Source: Isochrysis galbana (taxonomy: Eukaryota > Haptophyta > Isochrysidales > Isochrysidaceae). Taken from it: a stretch of DNA of 64,000 nt. The stretch is from contig CM030935.1 in NCBI GenBank assembly GCA_018136815.1, positions 6,108,935-6,172,934 of the forward strand, written 5' to 3'. Position 1 is the first letter of the stretch, and each line of letters opens with the position of its first letter. A program made the position numbers and the translations under genes. Under the pieces are notes generated by a model. The model did no database searches. It worked only from the letters and a program-made list of their open reading frames with translations, and had not been told where the DNA came from. Of the stretch, positions 10,088-19,803 are shown piece by piece.

Positions 10088-11303
10088 TTAGATGCCCCTT
10101 GTGGTCTTCTTGGCGTCTGGCGAAGACTCAGCATGTGGCGATCCTCGGCGCTTGCCAGTAACAGAGGACCCCAGATCAAGGCCAGGCACTACGCTTACAA
10201 ACTGCGCAGCGCTCGCGGCTTGGCTTGGACGTTCACTGTCGGTTACCGCCAACAGTGGAGCTGTGACTTGTCCAGTCTGCCCGCACCCGCTAGCGCTGCA
10301 CTGGGGGCTCCCCTTGCCCGGACTGCCCCTCCCTGGACTGCCCTTGGGGCTGGCCTTGCTCGGGCTCACCGACGTGCTTAGGATGAGACCCTCTCCCCGG
10401 ACACATGCCTCAGCGATCTCTCGAAGTGCGTCTGGGTTGGCCGCGCTCAGCCGTCGAGCGAGCTCGGTGTTCGACAAGATCAAGGCTCGCAGCTCATCCT
10501 CCATCTCTGCACTAGAAGCCACCCGGGTTTGAATCTGCATGGGCGCACAGACGGGGGTGAACGAGCGCTCCATTGACGGACAAATGGGGCAGCGCAGCAG
10601 GGTTGGCGGGCATGCGTCGTACCTCGGAGCGAATCTCGCCGTGGTGCGTCTGCGCATTCAGGAGCCGTTCCTTGGTCTTATTCAGTGCGGCCTCAGCCGC
10701 CCTGAGACGCTCGCGCAGTCGCCGCTCAACAAACGAATCGGCGTCCTCCACGTCATCGAGGTCTTGGTTGCCGTGATTTTTCATATGACGCTCCAGCGAC
10801 CAGCGTGAGGCGAAGCCCTTACCGCAGCCCGGCATCGTGCAGATGTGCGAGTTGCCCTTGGACATCTTCTTCTTCGGGACGGTTGGGTCGTTGGTCGGCA
10901 AGACGAGTGGGACAGGGCTCACGCCCGGCGTACTGATGGCCTGTGGCGGGCTGATCAGCGCGAACGGCGATGAATTGTGCTGGACTTGCGGGGCCAATAC
11001 ACCAGTCGACAAACGCTGCTCGGCTGCGGCACCCGGGACATAGGCGGCCGGCACGCCAAGCACGTCACTCGCAGATGATGTACCTGCTGGCGCGCCTCCT
11101 TGGCCTCCGGTGTTGGCGTCTGGGGCGGCGAACACATCATGCAAGCCACCCCCGCCTATACAACCCGACCTTCCGCTGTGCACTTGGCTGAGCAGCTCGT
11201 GGCCCCACGGCTCCTCCGCCTCGGAGAGCGCGTTCTGCCGACTGACGGCACTCTCAAGGAAGGACATAACATCGTCGATGGTGAGCGAGGCGGCGGGTGT
11301 CAT
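10088..11303 (-). CDS. C2H2 zinc-finger protein with coiled coil, two exons
   Basis: Minus-strand exons 11303-10623 and 10534-10088 join in phase 0 across an 88-bp GT-AG intron, giving about 375 residues. One C2H2 finger is clear (CTMPGCGKGFASRWSLERH...H, about residues 155-177), preceded by a basic PKKKMSKG patch that could act as a nuclear signal. A charged helix follows (ERRLRERLRAAEAALNKTKE, about 192-211), likely a coiled coil. The second exon adds a helical segment (ELRALILSNTELARRL), a Gly/Ser/Pro-Lys repeat (SPKGSPGRGSPGKGSP) and a basic tail. The start is the first in-frame ATG; the frame is open for a few codons upstream. A single TFIIIA-type finger plus a coiled coil suggests a DNA-binding or chromatin protein. 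No specific orthologue is recognised. Confidence 0.8.
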
Positions 11304-12180
11304 CGCGACAGGAGTGGTGTTGGGCACTACTAGGCCGCGGTTGCGAGTGTGCGCTGCGTGAGGAGCTCCTGTCGTCGTCTAGCCTTCCGAGAAAGAGCGA
11401 ACGAGAGCGAGCAGAGCGCCAGAGCGCGTAAGCGCACAAGAGCGGGAGAGCGAGAGAGCGAGAGAACGAGAGAGAGAGAGAGGCGGTGGGGGTGGGAGTG
11501 GCGAGGGGAGGGAGCGAACGAGCGAGCGAGTGGGAGCGAGCGACCGAGGACGGAGCGCGGGGAGCCTTGCTGGCTCGACCAACCGATTCCACCTCGCCGG
11601 GGGGGGGCGGCGGGGGGAGGGCGGCGGGGGGGGGGAGGGGGGGGGGGCGAGGCGCGCGGGGGAGGCGGAGTGACACATCCCCCCCCCGCGCGCGCCCCCC
11701 CGGCAGCACATCGCGCTCCAGACACCGCAAGGGGGGCGAAGAGGGGGGGGGGAGGGGGGGAGAAGGCCGCCGGGGGGCGCGCGGAGTTCTTTTCTAAGGC
11801 GGAGGAGGGGCCCTCCTCGCCGCCCCGCCCGCCCTTTCCCCCGCCTCCCGCCCCCCGGCCCCTCTCCCCTTCCCCCCCCCCCCCCCCCCCCCCGCACACC
11901 CACACATCGCGTCCGCTCATCAAGGGCTATAGGACGGTGCACCGCTTCCAGTGGCACATCGTCAAAAACACATCGCACGGCGGCGGGGCGAGCGCCCCCC
12001 TCCCCCCTCCCGCCCCTCCCCCCTCCCGCCCCTCCCCCCCCCCCCTCCTCCCGCCCCCCCCGGTCCCCCGACCCCCGAGCTCCCCCCCCCCCCCCCCCCC
12101 CCCCAGCCAGGTGGCATTCCGTTCCAAAAAAAGGTGGCAGTCTAAAAAATCTTACCCCTCGTTGCCAAAAGTTTGACGTT
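11304..12180. promoter_or_regulatory. Upstream region of the zinc-finger gene: CT/GA and G/C tracts
   Basis: Reading away from the gene, 11395-11530 is GA-rich on the plus strand (CT-rich in the gene's sense), then comes a dense run of poly-G (11600-11770) and poly-C (11871-12106). Frames across it encode only low-complexity Arg/Gly/Pro. The order matches the promoters of the CAX and MFS genes. A short non-repetitive island at 11910-11985 could be an exon of an unseen plus-strand gene, but I could not connect it to anything. Confidence 0.5.
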
Positions 12181-13170
12181 CTATTTTTGGCAAGTGCCGG
12201 CAGGACTCCCGCTTTCATCGGGCTGGTCCGACACATCTGGCCTAGCCACTATGCGGGCTGCCACAGGGCTCCCACAGGTGAGACAGAACCGCAGGCACAC
12301 TGCCCTGCCAGCGCTGCTCCGTCGCGCACGCGTCGTTCTCACACGACCGTCGCAGCAGGTCGAGTGGGCCCAAAACGGCTGTACAAAAGTCTGACAATAG
12401 CGCGAGGCGAGAGGAGTAGGGGCTCTGGTGGACCGGGAGGGAGAGGGAGTCGCGAGGCCATGGTGGCACATTATCTTGGACCACTGCCGGACCACTGCCG
12501 TGGCCGGTGAGCAGCTCTCGACGCCCTCGCCCACCGCCCACCATGCCTCTGCTGAGCTGCCTCTGTTCCTTCGTCTCCCACTCACTCACTGTAGGGAGCG
12601 CTCATACACTTCACGAGATGGCGCGACATGGCGCTCGCCGCCGGTGTACATCTGCTCTCAGTATCAGGTGCGTGCCCGCTGTGCCGATTAATGTGGGACA
12701 AACTTTATGGTTGGCATCATATCAACACTCCACACAACCTCTCACTCCACGAAAGCGCAATCGTGCATTCCTCACCCATCACAGCCCGCGAGGGACACAA
12801 CAGCATGAGTCCAGCAACACTGCACACGTGCCGCCGGCTGCACATCGCACTCAGGTCGTTTGCCTTCATTTGGTACCCCTCGTTTCCAAATACGCGATGC
12901 GGGGCCACCACGAGGGAGTCCCAATCCTAGGGGTGGGAGGGCGAGGGAGGGTGAAGGCGCGGGGGCGGCCCCAGTCTCGGCCGCGTCACAGGTACCCCTC
13001 CTGCCCCTGCGCCCTGTCCCTGCGCCCCGCCCCCTCGACTCCTGGAATGTGATTCCCGCCCGAGGTCGTATGCCTTCGTTTGGTACCCCTCGTTTCCAAA
13101 TACGCTCCCGGTACCAAAAAATCTTCTAGTATTTGAGTAAAGGCAGACACCCACCTCACAGTGCTCAACC
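12181..13170. repeat. Intergenic with a 43-bp direct repeat
   Basis: The sequence AGGTCGTTTGCCTTC...TACCCCTCGTTTCCAAATACGC occurs at 12853-12895 and 13063-13105 (41 of 43 bases the same, period 210 bp). Between the copies lies a GC-rich spacer of about 167 bp. A shorter match (TTGCCTTCATTTGGT) is at about 44446-44460. Several GT/AG-like junctions (for example near 12280 and 12668) hint at exons, but no frame shows a known domain. Confidence 0.5.
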
Positions 13171-13605
13171 ATGTCTACAAATGGAAGGGCGCCTGCTGAT
13201 ATAGTACTGAAGCGATTGGAATGGATCAAAAAAAAGATGGACGAGAACTTTAAAAAATTCATCACACCTCTCTTTCCATATGCCAATTCTAAAACTGCCA
13301 TGCAGGTTATGGCGGAAGCATTGGACAGCATCAGTCCGCCGCCGCCGGTTGGGGGCTCCCTGGCCGACCTAAGTTTGTTGACGTACACTGAAGAATGTAA
13401 GTTCTTATTCAATGTATTCAATTTCAAGCACAATACGAAAATTGAAGACGCCTTACACTCCATTTGCGAGATTGATAAACCATTCACATTGATTTATATT
13501 AGACACACTCTCTTGAGCAAAAAATTAACTGAGAAAACAATCCTCGATATGAGTCGTGACGTTCTACTGGGTACAATCAAAACTTATGTACGAGCACAGC
13601 CCTAG
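13171..13605 (+). CDS. AT-rich orphan ORF, 144 aa, 3' end overlaps a foreign fragment
   Basis: The ATG at 13171 opens a 144-residue frame that is rich in Lys, Ile and Phe and clearly AT-richer than every host gene in the window. Predicted content is helical and soluble, with a PPPPVGG linker near residue 60. I recognise no family. The last residues (about TYVRAQP) are read through the antisense of the neighbouring RT fragment, so the natural C-terminus has been replaced. The composition suggests transfer from an AT-rich source (virus, plasmid or another protist), but a relic of a mobile element is equally possible. It may no longer be expressed. Confidence 0.4.
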   Translation: MSTNGRAPADIVLKRLEWIKKKMDENFKKFITPLFPYANSKTAMQVMAEALDSISPPPPVGGSLADLSLLTYTEECKFLFNVFNFKHNTKIEDALHSICEIDKPFTLIYIRHTLLSKKLTEKTILDMSRDVLLGTIKTYVRAQP

Positions 13606-13868
13606 GAAGGACCGGACCGCCTCTAGGGAGTTAATCTGCTTGGGGTCGATATTGGCGACCGCTTCTATCTTTTTGGGGTCCATGTGCAATCCGTCTCGGG
13701 AGACCACGTGTCCGAGGTACTCGGCCGAGGTGGCGAAGAAGAGGCACTTAGACATCTTGCATGTCAAACCGGCCCATATGAGGCGCTCGAGGACGAGGTC
13801 GAGCCGGTGGAGCATCTGCTCGAAGGAGTCCGTCTCTCTTTCCTCGGGAGAGTGCCCGAGACCCGTGG
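13588..13868 (-). mobile_element. Ty3/Gypsy reverse transcriptase fragment (fossil)
   Basis: The minus-strand translation contains FEQMLHRLDLVLERL, LTCKMSKCLFFATS, EYLGHVVSRDGL and SLEAVRSFLGLCSY. These are the thumb/connection part of a Ty3/Gypsy RT, closely related to but diverged from the RT of the large element (about 22.7-22.98 kb). Only about 280 bp remain; the piece is broken and older than the element inserted beside it. Its outer edge lies within 15 bp of the LTR that starts at 13882. Confidence 0.85.
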
Positions 13869-13876
13869 CAGGGTAG

Positions 13877-13881
13877 GTACG
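13877..13881. repeat. Target-site duplication GTACG (left)
   Basis: The five bases directly before the first LTR are GTACG. The same five follow the last LTR at 40454-40458. Five-base duplications are usual for Ty3/Gypsy integrases. The inner edges at the N gap read GTA and then N, compatible with the same sequence. Confidence 0.7.
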
Positions 13882-15203
13882 TGTCGCATTCATCCTAGAT
13901 GATGCGATTTCCAGGCTCTTGTTTCCAGATCCTTCGCCGTGCGGCCACACGGTGAAGCTCAGGTACATCTAGGTTGGTAGGGTTCGTCCCTAGCGATCTA
14001 GAATTCGAGTTCTTGTTTCGTTCCTTCTAGCCTGTTTGTCAGGTCTAGATTCCAGGTTTCCTCCTTTCGGGTAATCTTGACCCAAAGGAGCCAGGTCGCC
14101 TGTCACTCGCTGCGCGCTTGTCTCAGGCTCTCAGGTTACCTTGTGAAGGCTTGTTTAGCTTCTTGCAAGGCTTGTCGTTTCTTGTTGGGTTCCGGTTCTT
14201 TCTTGGGACCTGCTCACTTTCGTTGTCGTCCAGGCCTGTTCTTCGTAGGTTCTGCTTGGCCTGGTTAGGGTTTCGTTGCCTTCCCGCGTTCGGCGTTTGG
14301 CGTTGGCGTTCGGAAATTTCCTCTCACATTCCCTAGGTCCGCTACCCTTGGCTTGTAGGTCCTTGCTTCTTTCTTCTCGGTCAAGGTTTTGGCGAGCAAG
14401 TCGGTTGCTCTATCCGCTCGAGATTTGAGGTTTAATTTGCTATCTCCCCTTGGAGACCGGTGTAGGTTCGCTTCCTAGGTGAGGGAATCTTTCCCCTTGA
14501 TGCAAGTTACATGCAAGCCTTGGCCCCTTTGGTGTTTCTTCCCCTTGGTTGCTACTCAGGGTTGTTCGTTAGAAGCGTCTAGAAGGTTCACGCTCAACGG
14601 CAAGATTTCCTCTGTCGTGAAGATATCTCGTTGCGATCTGTATCCAAAGTGATCGCCGTGGTCGCGCGACAGGACGCTCCCCTTCGGACTCTCCGCTACG
14701 TGGGAAGTTACAACGGAGACACGCTCCGGCCGTCGCTGTGGAGTCTCTCTCTCTCTCGCTCTCTCTCTCCGTCTCTCGCGACGTGTTTGAGTTATCGGTG
14801 ATTTGGGGTCGCGGTTGCTTGATAATTTGCTTGGTTTGGGTGAATGATTCCGGTGTGTTTGTGAGTCGGTGTATCCTGTTGTTCTCAGGCTCTTTGTCCG
14901 TCGTTGTTCGCTGCGTCGCTGCACTCTAGCAGCCTAGGCTCCCTCCCTGAGGGAAGAGTTCTTTGTAGGTCTAACAATCTCTTAAAACCCAACACACTAG
15001 GGCCGCTAGGAGCGCCTCGCCGCCCCACAGCCCTTCGTTCGCCGTTCGTTCCCCGTCCAGACACCCAAATGGGGTTGCCCGACCCAGTCCAGAATTTCAT
15101 TCACCCGACTCCCGGTGGGGAGGAGGGCCAAAGCGCCGCGCTAGCCGCCGGTGCTGCTCGCGACGGAGTGGCTCAGAGCCCTCCGGCTCCGCTCGACTCG
15201 ACA
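13882..15203 (+). repeat. LTR 1 (5' LTR of copy 1), 1322 bp
   Basis: It starts TGTCGCATTCATCC and ends CTCGACTCGACA, so it has TG...CA termini. A CT-rich microsatellite lies near 14743-14772. The same-length LTR at 39132-40453 agrees with it at every variable site I compared. The first codons of the gag frame (MGLPDPVQNF, ATG at 15069) lie inside the LTR, which is uncommon. Confidence 0.9.
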
Positions 15204-17786
15204 AGCACGAAATCAAAGCTTCCGTCCTCGGCCGCAGAGGAGGAACCTCTCAGGGAACCTTCTCTGCCCGCTGCAGCTTCTGTTCCCGTGGGATTCCCGA
15301 GTGATCCCACGACCACTGAGGCTGCGCCAATGGCACCCATTACTCCGGCTGCCATCTCCACGACTGGCTTCGATCAGCTCGTGACGGATGGCGAGCCTTT
15401 GTCCGCTGCATTCGGCACCCACCGGGTGCAATCACAGCGGGCCATGGTGGAGCATGACCCTCTCCCACTTGAGGCCAACTTCAGTGCCGCTGAGCTGGCC
15501 AATGAGGTGGAGGAAGGCCCCCTCCCTCTGATTCAGTTTGACCCACCTCCTCACCTTCGAGATGATGAGTCTGAGGTCGGTGAAGGGGAGGGGATCAGCT
15601 TCCGAAGCCCCGCCTACCGGGACTATGCCCCGCCGTCATCAAAAGGGGTCTTTGATCAAGATATCACCCCGATCGAGACGGCCGCGGCGCGTCAGGATGC
15701 GGAAATGGCAAGGCTTCAAGCGCAGACCAACACCCTAAAAGGGGCTGTGGAGCGCCTACAGTCATCCCTTGCCGCGGCAGAGGCGAGGGAGGGGCTTCTC
15801 CGGGATCAAGTTGAAGCAGGGTTCAAAGCCCTGACTCAGCTACTCCAAGCCCGCCAAGAGCCCGCTTCAAGTCCGTCGATGGATCGGACCGAGGCGGCTG
15901 CGGATTCTGCTAGGCCGGTTCAGAGGGAACCACCCATGGGCGAGCCTCCTGCTCTAGACCCAAAGGGCCACAGCTCTCCGGCTTCTAGGGTTCCACGGTC
16001 GGCGTACCCGACCTCTAAATCGGAATCCCGCCGCCAGGACCAAAGCCCTTACCGGGGCCCGACCCTGATGGTGCCACTTCGCCACCCTCGTGACCCCTGC
16101 CTCGCGGTGGGGATGGATGAGCGAGAGGCAGTTGTAAGCGAGTGGAAAAATCTCCTCGCCCTGCCTTCACGCGATCTGGCCGCCCTTTACCGCGACTCCG
16201 ACGAGCACGAGCTCATCCACACCATTTTGAAGAGCAACCTCTCCCTGGCGGGCAACGTTTGGCATTGCCGAATTTTCATGGAGGAGGACCACTTGCTCAA
16301 ATGGGTGCGTAGCCGCTTCTCAGCAGAGCAAACCCTTCACCATCAGGTCAGGATGGGCAAAGAGCTTTCGGAGCTCCGCTTCCCAAAGGCCCTCGCCTCC
16401 GATAACGTTCAAACCGCGGCGACAGCCTGGAACGAATTTCGGCTAACTCTCATCAAGCCGTTGGAGCGGGCACTAGCGCTCGGCTGCGATCATCGCGAAA
16501 TATTTACCTCCCTCCTCGCGGCAGCCGGAGCCAATTCCAGCGGCAATTCTCGCATCTTCGCCTTCCTCCTCGATCTAGTGGAGGACCGCGCCCTCGCTCT
16601 CAATCCTGTCCTCGCTGCTGACGTCCTTCTTCGCAAATGCGACGGGACCTTCGCAAACGGGGCCGATGGTTTCGCGAAAGACTCGGCGTCGATGGAGTGG
16701 GACCGCATGAGGGAGCGCGAGGCCGGCGCTGATCTATGTGAGCTCAGCAAGAATTTGGTTCGCGCCTACATCCGCAAGCTTGGCGATTCCGCGGTTGACT
16801 CCACCAACGTGTGGGATCATCCAAACATGGCCCATGAGATCAACCAGAGGTTCGAGGAAATCATTCGGAATGATAAGGTTGATCCTCAGCGCGGCGTCGA
16901 CAATGCGATTAAATTTGCGGAGGTGCTCGCGGAGACTCGTTTCCGCGTAGAGAACCACGAGCTAGGTCGGTCGGCGCTCTCGTGTGTCAATCTCTGCCAA
17001 CGGTACCTCAGCCCTTACGAACAGGCCCGGGTGAAGCGTCATCAATCCCGGACCTCGACGAAGCAAACTGTGGCTAGCGTACGCTCTAAGGCTTCAGGCG
17101 AGGCAAAGAGCGATGCTTCCCCGTCCCAGAAGACCGCTTCGACCACGGACATGGTCGCCGCCGTGCAGGCAGCCGTCCAAGCCACCGTGGCTGAAGCTCT
17201 TCGCGGACAGGGACACTCGCCTGCTTCGAAGCCTGACTACCGGGCTGCTGCACCGCCGGCAAGTTACCACTCCAACTCACCGTTGCCAGCTATACTGACC
17301 GATCCACCCGGTCGAAAGGGAGGCTCGTCTCGGCCGCCCAGCCGTCGCTGCGATCCGCCGGCGAACGGCCAAGGGCTACCGCCTGATTTGGGCGTATCCC
17401 GGTGGACGCCCGAGCTTTGGAATCGGGCCCGAGCCCGCTTCTGGGCCGTAGCAGGCTATGCCAAACACCCAAGGGTCTCGGCGGCGTTAGCGAAGTGCCG
17501 ACCGGCCGATAATTCAATGGAAATTCCACGGACGGACGATATCAATAGGGGAATCACCGAATGGACGAACGAAAACGGCTGTGCCTTCTGCGCTTTCCGA
17601 CCTCACGCTCCTCCTGGCACTCCAGCCAGCGAAGCCTGGAAATATGGCACGGGAGACGGTGCTCACAACCCCGTCATCTGTCAGCCATATATCCGCTTTC
17701 TGTGTGAGGCTGGCTGCGGAGAGTGCGGATCGGACGAGCACATTCATAAGCTTCTTCGCTCGATGGTCCGGGTTAAGCCTCAGTAG
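15069..17786 (+). other. Gag-like region of copy 1
   Basis: The polyprotein segment has an acidic, Pro-rich N-terminus beginning within the LTR. A coiled coil follows (ARLQAQTNTLKGAVERLQ...), then an alpha-helical capsid-like section. It ends in a cluster with spaced Cys and His residues (CAFCAF ... CEAGCGECGSDEHIH) that resembles a zinc knuckle. It is assigned as gag by position and character; capsid homology was not tested. Confidence 0.7.
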
Positions 17787-19235
17787 GGGTCCGGCGGGGT
17801 CCCCGTCCTTCAAACCCTGGCGGAGAACATCGCGGGCGGTGGGCCCGAACGCCACCACCACCATCCCGATCCGATCCCTACGCCGCTTGGGGAGAAGAGC
17901 TGTCGACGCGGCGATTCTCCCCCTGTCTCTAGCTCTATTCAGTCCTCGACGGTGGGAGCCGCCTCGCCGGCTGAAGCCCCCGCCGAACGGCTATCTCGGA
18001 AGCCGGAGTCGACACTTGACCCGGGCTCCTGGAAACAGGTTTGCCCCGGAGATAGTCGCGACCCGACTCTCCGAAATTCGTGTACGTCTACAAGTTCTTC
18101 TATTACTCCGCACGCTATTAGGATGTTAGGGGCCGATTCTCGCTCGCTGCCCCTCTTGGAATCTATTTCTACGGATACTATGCTGTCTTCGGTTTCTTCT
18201 AATTCTCCTAGGTCTTTCGACGCATCTTCATCCCTGGATTCATCCCCCGACGGCCCTGCCCAAGGGGGTGGGCTAGGTGGATCCGACGCGTCTTCGGTCT
18301 CTTCGTTTCGTAAACAGTCAGTTGTAAAGCCCTCGAGGGCTGTCGACTCGGTATCATCTTCTGCTCTAGGTTCTATGGATAGGTCCGACGTGGCCGCTGC
18401 CGCGTCCGAAAACGTTGTTGCTGCTTTACCTGTTTCTGCTCTTTCCCGGCGGGACCCCACTGGAGACCTCTCTCCCAAGGGCCATAGCCGGAGCCGCTCT
18501 GCGGACGAATTGTCGTTGTCTACCGTAGGTTCTCGTGCAGTGGAGGCGGAGACTAGTTCCTTCTCCTCACCTCTCTCCCCGGTTCGTTATATTTCTCCGT
18601 CATCGTGTTCATTCTCTCGTCTCGAAGTTGCACCTGTTCTCGTTTCCGACCTGGTTCCCGACCCGGAAGGGTCGGCTTCCGGAGTCAATGAAGTTGAAGG
18701 TTCCAAGGGAGCTGCGGCTTTCCGCGCTCACGCCGTGGCCACCCCAGACTCGGGAGACGCAGTGGCCGTCGATTACGATCCCACGTCGCGCACCACATGG
18801 ACGCCGGCGTCTCCTCTTTCTCTCGGCTCTCCGGAGGATCCCCGTTCCAGGGATCGCCCGCCGGGGCCAACCCCCTTCAGGTCTAGCCCACCGAAACTTG
18901 AGGGCGACGACCCCCTCCCCCTGAATTCTACTGCCGAGGCCATCCACCGGATCGCCGTGGTTGGTTGTTCCTCGGCCGCCAAGTCTACTGAAGCTGCCCG
19001 CGCCCCTACGCGCGAGCTTCAAATGTTAGCCGCCTCCCGTGCCCGGGCTAGCGGTTCCTCCGTCATCTTGCCCCGCCATCTCGCCGAAGCTGCTCTAGCC
19101 TTGCGGCGGCCGCACGCGAGCACTCATTCATCACCCTCTGCCGTACTGCCGACGCATTTTGACGAGCTTTGCGCTGAGTTAGCGGCGATCCACGACGCCG
19201 TGACGTTCGACGCGGCCGAGGGGATTCCTCCACCC

Positions 19236-19803
19236 CGCGTTCTAGTCGTCGGTGAAGCTAGCGGGGTCGTGTCTTCGATGTTCCTACTCGCCGGAGCGCA
19301 CGTCGCGACGTGCGATCTACGACCGTCGGAGATCGACTACATTCCCCACTTCTGCGGAGATGCTCTTCACATTCAAAACCTCGGTTGGGACCTCGTGGTC
19401 GCGCATCCGCCGTGCACGTATTTGTCGGCGGTGAGTTGCCAGTGGCTCGATCGGGAGCCGGGACGACGCCAGGCTCTCGAATCCGCCGCTAGAGTCTTCC
19501 TCGCCATGGCAAGCGCCAACGCGCCTTTCGTTGCCGTCGAAAATCCTCGAATGCACGCGGAAGCCTCCGCCTTAGTCGGGGGGTTGCGACCGCGGCAGTT
19601 TGTGCAGCCGTGGCAGCACGGCACGGGCCATCAAAAAGCAACTGGCCTGTACCTGACGGCTTCACTCCCGTCCTTGCATCCTTCGAAGATTGTCGAGGGA
19701 CGTCTATCCGCTATGGCGGATCTATCGCCGTCGCCCCACCGTGGCGCCCTTCGCAGCCGCACCTATGTGGGCATTGCCGGTGCAATGGCGGCCCAGTGGA
19801 TGC
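19236..19803 (+). other. Cytosine-methyltransferase-like domain inside the chromovirus (copy 1)
   Basis: The translation shows VLVVGEASGVVSSMFLLAGA (SAM-binding motif I-like), ATCDLRPSEID (acidic end of strand 2), WDLVVAHPPCTYLS (motif IV with a Pro-Pro-Cys catalytic loop), APFVAVENPRMH (motif VI-like ENP), VQPWQHGTGHQKAT and a C-terminal SRTYVGIAGAMAAQW. This series matches the small DNA cytosine methylase-like proteins common in bacteriophages. The domain sits between gag and protease in the same frame as pol. Activity and target are unknown. The equivalent stretch of copy 2 is about 32546-33111. Confidence 0.75.

Noticed and set aside
11910-11985. HIVKN...GG resembling a sulfotransferase phosphosulfate loop
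   Set aside because: Spacing does not fit, no second motif follows, and it sits among G/C tracts.
11330-12236. Long frames of up to 285 codons on both strands
   Set aside because: The same low-complexity origin; no domain and no consistent start.
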